In this document: piece after piece, positions 33,166 through 41,494 of the stretch
Position numbering within the stretch: position 1 is the stretch's first letter
Layout: the number at the start of each line of letters is the position of its first letter
Assembly: GCA_002374095.1 (NCBI GenBank)
Contig: DFKY01000021.1
Location: 26,171-67,705 of the forward strand
Source: Lachnospiraceae bacterium UBA3633
GTDB lineage: Bacteria; Bacillota; Clostridia; Lachnospirales; Lachnospiraceae
Direction: 5' to 3'
Length of the DNA: 41,535 nucleotides
Notes under the pieces: generated by a model
Told to the model about the DNA's origin: nothing
Databases searched by the model: none
What the model saw: only the letters and a program-made list of their open reading frames with translations
Made by a program: the position numbers and the translations under genes

Positions 33166-34333
33166 TAACAAGTATTTTGGTGAACTACCTATAGGTTCAC
33201 TTTGTCTTATGCCACTTAAAGGCACCGAAAACTTTACGAAGGAGCTCAATGACTTTATACTAAATTGGAGAAAGCTTTTAGTGAAAAATGGTGTGTATGA
33301 CGTATTTCCTGATGACTACATAAAAGAGTCATACATTCTTGAACCAGAGATTGATAGATTTGGATCTGGTGAAGCAAAGTGTGTGATAAATGGCACCATA
33401 AGAGGAGCGGATATTTTTGTTATAGCTGATGTAGTAAACTATTCTGTTACATACGAACTTTTTGGGATGACCAATCACATGTCTCCAGATGATCACTATC
33501 AGGATTTAAAGAGAGTTATAGCAGCGGCAAATGGTAAGGCAAAGCGTGTCAATGTTATAATGCCGTTTCTATATGAGTCAAGACAGCATAAAAGAACAAA
33601 AAGAGAATCGCTTGATTGTGCAGTGATGTTGCAAGAACTTGCAAGTCTTGGCGTTGCCAATATATTGACAGTTGATGCTCATGATCCAAGAGTGATGAAT
33701 GCGATACCACTTTCAAGTTTTGACTCTATCAATTGCTCTTATCAATTTATATCTGCTATACTTGATAAGTATAAAGATTTAACGATTGATAAACACAATG
33801 TCCAGATAATTTCACCTGATATTGGAGCAATGCAGAGAAATATATATTTTGCCAATGTCTTGGGGGTAGATCTTGGATTCTTCTATAAGAGAAGAGACTA
33901 TAGCATAGTAGTAGATGGAAAAAATCCAATCATAGCTCACGAATATATGGGATCTCCTGTGGAAGGAAAAGATGTACTTGTTATAGACGATATGATAGCA
34001 TCAGGAGAGTCGCTTATTGAGACAGCAAAGACCATAAAGGGGAGAGGAGCAAAAAGAGTTTTCGCATGTTGTACATTTGGACTTTTTACTAAAGGTTTAG
34101 AATCTTTTGATGAGGCATATAAGAATGGATTTATAGATCAAGTTTTTACAACTAACTGTATATATCAAAGACCAGAACTTTTCCTTAAACCATGGTATAC
34201 AAGTGTGGATGTGACAGAATATATCGCTCGTATCATAGAGAGCATCAATCATGATAGCTCAATAAGCCAATATCTTGACCCGTATGGAAAGATAAAAACT
34301 CGTGTGAAAGCGTATATTGAAGGGAATAAATGA
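33143..34333 (+). CDS. prs: Ribose-phosphate pyrophosphokinase, long clostridial form
   Basis: Makes PRPP from ribose 5-phosphate and ATP for nucleotide, His and Trp synthesis. At 396 residues it exceeds the common 310-320, with an N-terminal extension of about 40 residues and extra length at the C-terminus. The PRPP loop VLVIDDMIASGESLIETA (about 278-295), TVDAHDP and the catalytic KRRDY flexible loop are present. ATG 33143 is 6 nt after AAGGAGGT (33129-33136); the TTG at 33137 would be too close. It starts inside dnaC and overlaps the acyltransferase gene by 4 nt. The usual short Prs may be encoded elsewhere. Confidence 0.88.
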   Translation: MPTARDVSNKYFGELPIGSLCLMPLKGTENFTKELNDFILNWRKLLVKNGVYDVFPDDYIKESYILEPEIDRFGSGEAKCVINGTIRGADIFVIADVVNYSVTYELFGMTNHMSPDDHYQDLKRVIAAANGKAKRVNVIMPFLYESRQHKRTKRESLDCAVMLQELASLGVANILTVDAHDPRVMNAIPLSSFDSINCSYQFISAILDKYKDLTIDKHNVQIISPDIGAMQRNIYFANVLGVDLGFFYKRRDYSIVVDGKNPIIAHEYMGSPVEGKDVLVIDDMIASGESLIETAKTIKGRGAKRVFACCTFGLFTKGLESFDEAYKNGFIDQVFTTNCIYQRPELFLKPWYTSVDVTEYIARIIESINHDSSISQYLDPYGKIKTRVKAYIEGNK

Positions 34334-35334
34334 CACGAAGAGAAAGCAATAAGATAAAATATATATTATTTATAGTGAGTGTATTGGTTATACTGATACA
34401 CTCTCTTAATAATGAGACGAGATTTGAGCGTTTTTTTGCGAATGGCATAGGTCAATTTGCAGTCCCTACATTTTTTTTGATAAGCGGGTTTTTGTTTTTT
34501 AGAACGGTTCATACTTTATATGATATAAAGCACAAATTAAGAAGGCGTATCCGAACACTACTTATCCCCTATCTCATCTGGAATCTTATCTACTATGCAC
34601 TTAATCTGCTTATGAAACCAGGAAATGGGATAAGTATGATAGAAATTACAGAAGCAGCATTCAATTATAAATATAATCCGACATTTTGGTATATGTATCA
34701 GTTGATACTTATTAGTATTTTGACACCACTATTATATTATGGGTTAAAAAATATACGATATAGCATTATACTATTTTTGATATTATCATATTTTATCTAT
34801 TTTGGTATTGATGTACCTTATATCAATGAAGATGCTGCAACTTATTTTTTTGTAGGAGCTGTGACAGCAAAATTATATAGTGCGGGCAAGATTGATATTA
34901 TCAATAAAAAATATATACTACCCGTCACACTTGTATCAGTTTTGTTATATGCATTTAATAGATTTTTGTATCCATATGTCAATAATTCAATTCATGCTTA
35001 TCATGCATTTATATTATCTACAGTGTATGTGAGACTTGCTTTTGCGGTATTTATATTTTATATTAGTGATTTATTTTTTAATTATGAATCAGTATCGGGT
35101 TTTATGGAACATACATTTTTCTTATATGCTATTCATTATATGATTGTTCGCGGGATGGCCAATATTCTTGAATACAGTGAGACATATTTTTTACCATCAA
35201 GCATACACACTATTATTGAGATAGTCTTTTTTGTAATTTCACCAATTGTGTGTGTGGTTATAAATTATTATTTGTCAAGATTTTTGAAAAAGAATTATAA
35301 TAAATTGTATATTGTTATTACTGGAGATAGATAA
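34330..35334 (+). CDS. Acyltransferase 3 family membrane protein
   Basis: A 334-residue polytopic membrane protein with about ten helices. The N-terminal VILIHSL and VPTFFLISGFLFFR segments are typical of the acyltransferase 3 family (OafA/WecH-like), which transfer acyl groups, often acetyl, to surface sugars. The conserved catalytic His is probably the one in LIHS near residue 24. The acceptor is unknown. It overlaps prs by 4 nt (ATGA) and the methyltransferase by 1 nt (TAATG), so all three are translated from one message despite unrelated roles. Confidence 0.83.
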   Translation: MTRRESNKIKYILFIVSVLVILIHSLNNETRFERFFANGIGQFAVPTFFLISGFLFFRTVHTLYDIKHKLRRRIRTLLIPYLIWNLIYYALNLLMKPGNGISMIEITEAAFNYKYNPTFWYMYQLILISILTPLLYYGLKNIRYSIILFLILSYFIYFGIDVPYINEDAATYFFVGAVTAKLYSAGKIDIINKKYILPVTLVSVLLYAFNRFLYPYVNNSIHAYHAFILSTVYVRLAFAVFIFYISDLFFNYESVSGFMEHTFFLYAIHYMIVRGMANILEYSETYFLPSSIHTIIEIVFFVISPIVCVVINYYLSRFLKKNYNKLYIVITGDR

Positions 35335-36221
35335 TGATAAAGTATGTTGATGATTTTGATGACTACGAAGTACTTGACTCAGGAGATAATGAAAAAATAG
35401 AAAGATTTGGTCAGTACATACTACGTAGGCCTGACCCACAAGCTATATGGCATCCTAAAAACTTTAATAAATATAAAGTCAATGCTATATACCATAGGAG
35501 TAGACAAGGTGGAGGCTCTTGGGAATTTATAGATTTACCTAAAAAATGGACTATAGCTTATAATCTTTCGAAAGATTTAAAGATGTCTTTTTATTTAAAA
35601 CCGTTTACATTTAAGCATACAGGGATATTTCCAGAGCAGGCTTACAACTGGAAATATATATATAATTATTCTGTAAAAAAAGTGAAAAAGTATAAAGATG
35701 TAAAGATACTCAATCTTTTCGCTTACACAGGCGCAGCAACACTTGCGGGAGCTTTATCAGGCGCTAAAGTCACGCATGTAGATTCATCTAAAGGGATACT
35801 TACAGCGGCAAAGGAAAATGCAGAGCTATCTATGGTGCCAGATGATCGTATCAGATGGATTGTGGACGATTGTAAGAAATTTGTAGAAAGAGAAATTAGA
35901 AGAGGGAATCTGTATGATGGTATCATTATGGACCCTCCATCTTATGGTAGAGGGCCCAATAATGAGATTTGGAAGATAGAAAGTTCTATCTATGACTTTG
36001 TAGATTTGTGCTTTAAAATCCTTAAAAAAGAAGAGTCATTTATTATGCTTAATTCATATACGACGGGACTTCAGACTGGAGTCATGGACTATATATTATG
36101 TGATTTGGCAAAGAAAAATGCATTAAATGGTGAAAGTAGCGCTTATGAACTTGGCCTTAAATGCAAATCTACGGGACTTTTTTTGCCAGAAGGCTCAACA
36201 GCTATATATAGTGTGCATTAA
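35334..36221 (+). CDS. Class I SAM-dependent methyltransferase, RlmI/RlmK-like
   Basis: A 295-residue Rossmann-fold methyltransferase. Motif I reads ILNLFAYTGAATLAGALSGA (about 124-143), followed by VTHVDSSKGIL for the SAM ribose contact, the loop DDCKKFVERE and the catalytic IIMDPPSYGRG (about 200-210). The DPPSYGRG motif and the preceding FPEQAYNW segment resemble COG1092 rRNA methyltransferases acting on 23S rRNA. The N-terminal PUA domain of RlmI itself is absent. The exact target base cannot be read from sequence. Confidence 0.84.
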   Translation: MIKYVDDFDDYEVLDSGDNEKIERFGQYILRRPDPQAIWHPKNFNKYKVNAIYHRSRQGGGSWEFIDLPKKWTIAYNLSKDLKMSFYLKPFTFKHTGIFPEQAYNWKYIYNYSVKKVKKYKDVKILNLFAYTGAATLAGALSGAKVTHVDSSKGILTAAKENAELSMVPDDRIRWIVDDCKKFVEREIRRGNLYDGIIMDPPSYGRGPNNEIWKIESSIYDFVDLCFKILKKEESFIMLNSYTTGLQTGVMDYILCDLAKKNALNGESSAYELGLKCKSTGLFLPEGSTAIYSVH

Positions 36222-36247
36222 TTTGCCTATATTTTGGTACGATTTTC

Positions 36248-36276
36248 TTTACTTTTTCTATATAAATTGATAAAAT
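36248..36276 (+). promoter_or_regulatory. Promoter of the wall-binding-repeat gene, with structured leader
   Basis: TTTACT at 36248-36253, a 17-nt spacer and TAAAAT at 36271-36276, preceded by TGA (extended -10). The leader of about 50 nt starts near a run of six G. It can form two competing small hairpins: AGAC/GTCT (36291-36303) and CTGCC/GGCAG (36302-36319). The SD AAGGAG follows. Confidence 0.6.
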
Positions 36277-36333
36277 ATAAATATGGGGGGAGACGATAAG
36301 TCTGCCTTTTTTGTGGCAGCTTAAGGAGAAATT

Positions 36334-37563
36334 ATGAAAAAGATAATTTTACTCGTATTTAGCGTTGTTTTTATTTTCACATTTAATTTAGTGTGCTTTG
36401 CTGGTGAGTTCCAGCAAGTTGGAGAGTATTATCGTTACTTTGAAGATGATGGATCTGTTGCTCATGATAAATTTGTGGATAAAGGGAATGATAAATACTA
36501 TGTCAATTCTGACGGTTATGTAGTATTTAATTCATGGATAGAAAAGAATAATAAGTTTTACTATGCAGGCAATGATGGCAAGCTTTATGGAGAAGGAGTC
36601 TTCGATATAGAAGGTTATAAATATTATCTAAATGTCGAAGGAGAGATGCAAAAAGGCTGGTGCGGCGATTATGAGTATTATGGAGATCCTGAAGACGGGT
36701 ACCTTGTAAATGGCTTCCAAGAATTAGACATACCACGAAGCTTTACTACTGAAGTGACAAATGAAAGGACCGCGTGGTTTTATTTTGATACCAATACTTA
36801 CAAAAGAGTGTATTCTAAAAATAACCCATATACTTCTGTAATTATAGGTGGTAGAAGATATTGCTTTGACCAAAATGGTATACTTCGCACAGGATGGAGA
36901 CAGATAAAAGAGACAACACCTGTGATGAAAGGCTATATGTATTTTGTAGATGAGACTACAGAACTTTTCAAATATGGTGAGGCTGTGACAGAGTCATGGT
37001 ATGCTATAGAGCCACCATCAGAAGTATTGCCAACAAGTGAAGTTAGATATTTTTACTTTAATGGTCAGGGACAACCAAGAACTGCAGCACTTGGAAGTGT
37101 TACGAAAGTAAGGCTTGATAATAAAACTTATCTTTTTAATGAATACGGCTTTACAGTATATGGCATACATAAGATAAATGATGAGTACTACTATTTTGGA
37201 CCAAGTGTTAAAGATTGCTCTATGAAGACTGGTCTTATAAATGCTGATATAGATGGATCAAATGACGGATCTAATTTTTACTTTGAAGATGAAGGCAGGG
37301 GTTACACTGGTATAAAAAGTAATAAACTATATTATAAAGGAAAGTTGCAGAAAGCAAGCGCTGAACAAAAGATAGCTGCTATTAAGATTAAAAATGTAGC
37401 ATATCTTGTCAATGCAGCAGGTGTTGTACAAAAGAATAGAAAAAAAGTGAAAGATGCTGATGGCAATGAGTGGACAAGCAATGGCAATGGCATAATTTCT
37501 GGATCATCTGATAATGCTTCATTTACAGATGCAGTTCCACCTTATGTATCAAATGAACATTAG
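36334..37563 (+). CDS. Secreted protein with cell-wall-binding (choline-binding-type) repeats
   Basis: A 409-residue exported protein. Residues 1-23 are a signal peptide (KK start, long hydrophobic core, cleavage probably after CFA). The mature part consists of repeats of about 20 residues rich in aromatic residues and Gly, such as KYYVNSDGYVVFNSW and KYYLNVEGEMQKGW, typical of CW_binding_1 repeats that attach clostridial and streptococcal proteins to the wall. No catalytic domain, LPXTG motif or membrane anchor is visible. The C-terminal 60 residues are less regular. AAGGAG 7 nt before ATG and an own promoter suggest good expression. Adhesin or structural roles are possible but unproven. Confidence 0.85.
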   Translation: MKKIILLVFSVVFIFTFNLVCFAGEFQQVGEYYRYFEDDGSVAHDKFVDKGNDKYYVNSDGYVVFNSWIEKNNKFYYAGNDGKLYGEGVFDIEGYKYYLNVEGEMQKGWCGDYEYYGDPEDGYLVNGFQELDIPRSFTTEVTNERTAWFYFDTNTYKRVYSKNNPYTSVIIGGRRYCFDQNGILRTGWRQIKETTPVMKGYMYFVDETTELFKYGEAVTESWYAIEPPSEVLPTSEVRYFYFNGQGQPRTAALGSVTKVRLDNKTYLFNEYGFTVYGIHKINDEYYYFGPSVKDCSMKTGLINADIDGSNDGSNFYFEDEGRGYTGIKSNKLYYKGKLQKASAEQKIAAIKIKNVAYLVNAAGVVQKNRKKVKDADGNEWTSNGNGIISGSSDNASFTDAVPPYVSNEH

Positions 37564-37573
37564 ATAATTTGTT

Positions 37574-38092
37574 ATGGCTACTTTGCATGATGATAAGTAT
37601 TATATGAAAAAGGCCTATGACAAGGCACTTGTAGCAGCTGCAAATGGTGATATACCAGTTGGTGCAGTCATAGTGTATAATGAAAATAAAAAAAACATTA
37701 AAATGTGTGAAGTAGCAAAAGAAGCAAAGCTAGATGATGGCGATATAGTTGCGGCATCATATAACCGAAGAAATAAAGACAAAAATGCAATATCTCATGC
37801 CGAAGTTTTGGCTATATCAAAGGCATGCAAAAAAATACGGGATTTTAGGCTTGAAGAGTGCACAATGTATGTAACTCTTGAACCATGTCAGATGTGTGCA
37901 GGAGCTATAGTACAAAGTAGATTAAAAAGACTTGTCATAGGTACAAGGTCTAAAAAATCTGGAAGTTGCGGAAGCATAATCAATATACTTGATAATAATG
38001 AGTTTAACCATAAAGTAAAAGTTGATTTTTTGGATGACAGAAACTCTGAAAGTATCATTAAAGATTTTTTTAAAGGAATTAGAGCTAAATAG
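37574..38092 (+). CDS. tadA: tRNA adenosine(34) deaminase TadA with internal insertion
   Basis: TadA converts A34 to inosine, classically in tRNA-Arg(ACG). The 172-residue protein keeps the zinc and proton-shuttle residues: HAE (His75, Glu77) and PCQMC (Cys105, Cys108). Counting against E. coli TadA, 19 residues (about 37-57, Lys-, Glu- and Asp-rich) are inserted between the VPVGAV-type strand and the WNRP-type loop. E. coli Asp108, a substrate-loop residue, corresponds to Ser126. A tRNA-Leu with A34 is encoded at 154-236, so a second substrate is plausible. No SD is visible at the ATG, which lies 10 nt after the previous stop. It overlaps gtrA by 1 nt. Confidence 0.92.
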   Translation: MATLHDDKYYMKKAYDKALVAAANGDIPVGAVIVYNENKKNIKMCEVAKEAKLDDGDIVAASYNRRNKDKNAISHAEVLAISKACKKIRDFRLEECTMYVTLEPCQMCAGAIVQSRLKRLVIGTRSKKSGSCGSIINILDNNEFNHKVKVDFLDDRNSESIIKDFFKGIRAK

Positions 38093-38748
38093 TGGTGACT
38101 GATGAAGTGTCAAAAAAGAAATATGGGTCATATTATGCATTTATATTTTTAAGTTCAATAATTGGATTCTTTATGCTCTTTTTTTTATCGAGGATACTTT
38201 TATCAAGTGACAATGTAAAGAATCTTAATGCTCTTTTTTATAATTCACGCAGTATAGTATCAGCTATACTTGCGATTTCTGCCACAATAATATTTTTAAT
38301 TATTTCTATTAGATTTAAAGATGTTCTTCGAAAATTTTATTTTTCGGAGATTTTTTTATATTTATATGTTGGATTTTTGACAACACTTGTCAATGTCATA
38401 GCATTTGAACTAATCAGGCAAAATATAGTAAAATCGGTAGAGACGTCATCATTTGGATGGAAGCTTGCTGAAATTCTTGCATTTTTAATTGCGGTGATTT
38501 TTGCATTTGTGGCAAATAAGTTTTTTGTATTTAAAAGCATATCCTTTGCAATCAAAAAGCTTTTTTCTGAATTTTGGAAGTTTGTAGCTGCAAGAGTGGT
38601 GACAGAGGTTATCAATTTTGCCATTATGTGGTTTATGATAGATATGCATAAGATGGGTGAGTTTCTCTCAAAAGTCATAGCAAGTGTAGTCGTGATAGTG
38701 CTTAACTATATATGTAGTAAGTTTTTAATATTTAAAAAAGATGTTTAG
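38092..38748 (+). CDS. GtrA-family membrane protein (probable lipid-linked sugar flippase)
   Basis: A 218-residue membrane protein. Residues from about 82 match the GtrA/GtcA domain with four helices: YVGFLTTLVNVIAF, AFVANKFFVFKS, KFVAARVVTEVINF and the last helix ending in NYICSKFLIFKK. Two further helices (about 14-34 and 55-73) precede it, an extension not typical of the family. GtrA proteins are thought to move undecaprenyl-phosphate sugars across the membrane. The GTG start overlaps the tadA stop. The next gene, yfhO-like, overlaps by 8 nt and encodes a probable partner transferase. Confidence 0.85.
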   Translation: MVTDEVSKKKYGSYYAFIFLSSIIGFFMLFFLSRILLSSDNVKNLNALFYNSRSIVSAILAISATIIFLIISIRFKDVLRKFYFSEIFLYLYVGFLTTLVNVIAFELIRQNIVKSVETSSFGWKLAEILAFLIAVIFAFVANKFFVFKSISFAIKKLFSEFWKFVAARVVTEVINFAIMWFMIDMHKMGEFLSKVIASVVVIVLNYICSKFLIFKKDV

Positions 38749-41254
38749 AAAAATAATAAAAATATTTGATGCATTTGATTACAAAGAGAAAAGAAAACAG
38801 ATTTTTCTTCTCTCTTTTTTATTGCCTTTTGTGATGCTTCTTTTAATCATTATTGTGAGAGGCGTCTATCCATTTGGAGATAAATGTATACTTAGGACTG
38901 ACTTTTATCATCAATACCTACCGTTTTATTCTGAATTACAGCATAAGTTGTCTCACTTTAAGAGCCTATTTTATACATATGATGTGGGACTCGGAACGAA
39001 TTTTCTAACTCTTTTTGCATATTATCTTTCATGTCCGTTCAATATCTTCTTATTTTTTATACCGCAAAAGTTCGTTTTAGAGTTTATGACTTTTATGATT
39101 ATCTTCAAGATATCATTGTCAAGTCTAACTATGTCATACTACCTTGTGAAGCGTTATAAAGAAGATAGTTTAATTTTTGTAAGCTTTTCTATACTTTATG
39201 CATTCAGCGGATATATGGCTGCATATTACTGGAATATTATGTGGCTTGACAACATACTATTATTTCCGTTACTTATGCTTGGCTTTGAAAATGTATGCAA
39301 TGGCAAAAAACCATATCTTTATATTGTAAGCCTATCCCTCACGATTTTATGCAATTACTATATAGCAACTATAACATCCTTTTTCTTTATACTATATTTT
39401 ATCTTTTATAATATAGTAAAAGATTATAAATTACATAGAATTGCCACTAACTTTATGCGAGTAGCAATATATACTATTGTTTCTGTATTTATATCTTCGG
39501 TCTTATTGTTGCCAGTATTTTATGCTTTTAATACAACTGTATCAAGCGAGAGTGTTTTTCCAACTCAAGTCCATGAATACTTCCATATTGCAAAAATTAT
39601 AGGTCGTCATCTGCCACTTGCAAAAGTGGAAAATGGCATAGAGTATTGGCCAAATATTTATTCTGGGATAATTACTTTGCCACTTCTTTTCTTGTATTTT
39701 CAATCAAAAAAGATTAAGTTAAAAGAAAAGATAAGCTATGGGATATTGATATTATTTTTTATAGCATCTTTTTCAGTCAATGTACTTGACTATGCCTGGC
39801 ATGTATTTAAGTTTCCAAATTCACTACCATGTAGACAAAGCTTTATATACACATTTATATTACTTACTATATGTGTAAAGCCACTACTTAATATTCGAAA
39901 ATTTAGTGAAAAGCAGATTGCATACACTATATCATCTTTTGTCCTTTTTATCGCTGTCTTTGAAGAGCTGATATTAAGCGATAAAGTTGAAGCAAGTGCT
40001 ATATACATGAGTATAGTATTTTTATTAATATATTTATTGGTATTTGTTAAGTTTAGAAAGAGAAAGTATATTAAAGCAATTATGCCAATAGTTCTTTTAT
40101 GCATAATATGTATAGAATCATTTATTAATCTATATAATACATCAATCTATGTGATAGATAGAAATAGTTATATCGAAAATGTTGATGATATAAAAAAAGT
40201 TTTGTCTGATGTGAGAAAGATAACAAATGATTTCTATAGAGTTGAGAGAGTAAAAATGAAAGCAAAAGATGATGGAGCATTTATAAATTTCCCATCGAGT
40301 TCTATTTTTTCTTCATCATCATATAGATCAGGTAGTGACTTTTATAAACAATTTGGCATGGAGGCATCAACCAATGCTTATTCTATAACTGGGTCTACTC
40401 CGTTCATGGATGCATTTTTTTCTGTGAAGTATAAAATTTATGAAAAGAAACCCGAGTATGCTGATGAATTAAATATAAGAGAGATTAACAATGTCAATGA
40501 CGTATATTTATATCAAAACATAGACACACTTCCTATATCGTTTATACTTGACGATAAGTTTCTTGATGAATATGATAAGAGCCCTGGCAACCCAGCAACA
40601 GTTCAAAACAATTTCGCAAGAAGTATGAATCTTGACTTGCTGCTTGATAAAGTGGAAGTGGATATAAGAGGAATTGAAGCAAGGTGCAAAATTGACGAAT
40701 CTGGAGATTATTATGCATTCGTGCGTGACAAAAGCATAAAGGAAGTCACAGTATCTTATAATAATACTTCTGAACAGTTTAAAAATGTTAATAGAGGTTT
40801 CTTTTTAGAGCTTGGATACTTAAAGCAAGGTGATAGCATAGAGCTTAGAAATGATACAAGTGATGATGACTTACTTGTTGAGATCTTTAAGTTTAATTAT
40901 GAGAGCATGAAAAAGATAATAAGTGAGATAAAGTCATATTCGCATTTAAAGATGAAAAGCTTTTCTGATAGTAAGATGAGTTATACTATAGATGTAAAAA
41001 AGAAAGGGACATGTGTTATAACACTTCCTTATGATGACGGATTTACAATAAAAGTTGATGGTAATAAGGTGGATTATAAAGAGATTATGGATTTTCTTCT
41101 CGGATTTGAATTAGATAGAGGTACGCATGTTATAGAATTAAACTATACTCCTCGCGGGCTAAAAGAAGGATTAGTATTATCTTTTGTAGGAATACTAGCG
41201 TTAATTGCTATTATTTGTAAGAATGAATACATAGATAAAAGAAAAAGAGCATAA
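38741..41254 (+). CDS. YfhO-family membrane glycosyltransferase
   Basis: An 837-residue membrane protein of the YfhO family (GT-C type). In Bacillus and Listeria, YfhO-type proteins transfer sugars from undecaprenyl phosphate to lipoteichoic acid outside the cell. The N-terminal half has about 12 helices; the first outer loop contains RTDFYHQYLPFYSELQHK with the acidic residue usual for GT-C enzymes. After about residue 480 comes an extracellular beta-rich domain, ending in the family-type FTIKVDGNKVDY and LDRGTHVIELNYTP, then a final helix and a basic tail. It overlaps gtrA by 8 nt. No terminator is seen; a tRNA promoter follows. Confidence 0.87.
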   Translation: MFRKIIKIFDAFDYKEKRKQIFLLSFLLPFVMLLLIIIVRGVYPFGDKCILRTDFYHQYLPFYSELQHKLSHFKSLFYTYDVGLGTNFLTLFAYYLSCPFNIFLFFIPQKFVLEFMTFMIIFKISLSSLTMSYYLVKRYKEDSLIFVSFSILYAFSGYMAAYYWNIMWLDNILLFPLLMLGFENVCNGKKPYLYIVSLSLTILCNYYIATITSFFFILYFIFYNIVKDYKLHRIATNFMRVAIYTIVSVFISSVLLLPVFYAFNTTVSSESVFPTQVHEYFHIAKIIGRHLPLAKVENGIEYWPNIYSGIITLPLLFLYFQSKKIKLKEKISYGILILFFIASFSVNVLDYAWHVFKFPNSLPCRQSFIYTFILLTICVKPLLNIRKFSEKQIAYTISSFVLFIAVFEELILSDKVEASAIYMSIVFLLIYLLVFVKFRKRKYIKAIMPIVLLCIICIESFINLYNTSIYVIDRNSYIENVDDIKKVLSDVRKITNDFYRVERVKMKAKDDGAFINFPSSSIFSSSSYRSGSDFYKQFGMEASTNAYSITGSTPFMDAFFSVKYKIYEKKPEYADELNIREINNVNDVYLYQNIDTLPISFILDDKFLDEYDKSPGNPATVQNNFARSMNLDLLLDKVEVDIRGIEARCKIDESGDYYAFVRDKSIKEVTVSYNNTSEQFKNVNRGFFLELGYLKQGDSIELRNDTSDDDLLVEIFKFNYESMKKIISEIKSYSHLKMKSFSDSKMSYTIDVKKKGTCVITLPYDDGFTIKVDGNKVDYKEIMDFLLGFELDRGTHVIELNYTPRGLKEGLVLSFVGILALIAIICKNEYIDKRKRA

Positions 41255-41284
41255 AGTTAATTATGGATTTATAAATCAAAATCA

Positions 41285-41313
41285 TTGACAATTTTACGAA
41301 TAAATAGTAAAAT
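41285..41313 (+). promoter_or_regulatory. Promoter of the tRNA-His/Gln/Lys operon
   Basis: A perfect TTGACA at 41285-41290, a 17-nt spacer and TAAAAT at 41308-41313. The start near 41320 lies about 10 nt before tRNA-His. Confidence 0.85.
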
Positions 41314-41329
41314 ATCATTTTGTGGATTT

Positions 41330-41404
41330 GGTGGGTGTAGCGCAGTTGGTTAGAGCGCCAGATTGTGGATCTGGAGGTCGTGGGTTCAAGTCCCATTACC
41401 CACC
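41330..41404 (+). tRNA. tRNA-His (anticodon GTG)
   Basis: Acceptor GTGGGTG pairs with TACCCAC, and the extra G at 41330 (position -1) faces discriminator C41404, as required for HisRS. The anticodon loop in CAGATTGTGGATCTG gives GTG. The T loop is TTCAAGT. A full CCA is not encoded. Confidence 0.95.
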
Positions 41405-41419
41405 CAGCAAGTATAATCT

Positions 41420-41491
41420 AGGGCTATCGCCAAGCGGTAAGGCACAAGACTTTGACTCTTGCAGTCGGTGGTTCGAATCCACCTAGCCCTG
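41420..41491 (+). tRNA. tRNA-Gln (anticodon TTG)
   Basis: Acceptor AGGGCTA pairs with TAGCCCT (41484-41490), discriminator G41491. The anticodon stem CAAGA/TCTTG closes loop CTTTGAC with TTG at 41452-41454. The T loop is TTCGAAT. CCA is not encoded. Confidence 0.95.
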
Positions 41492-41494
41492 TAT

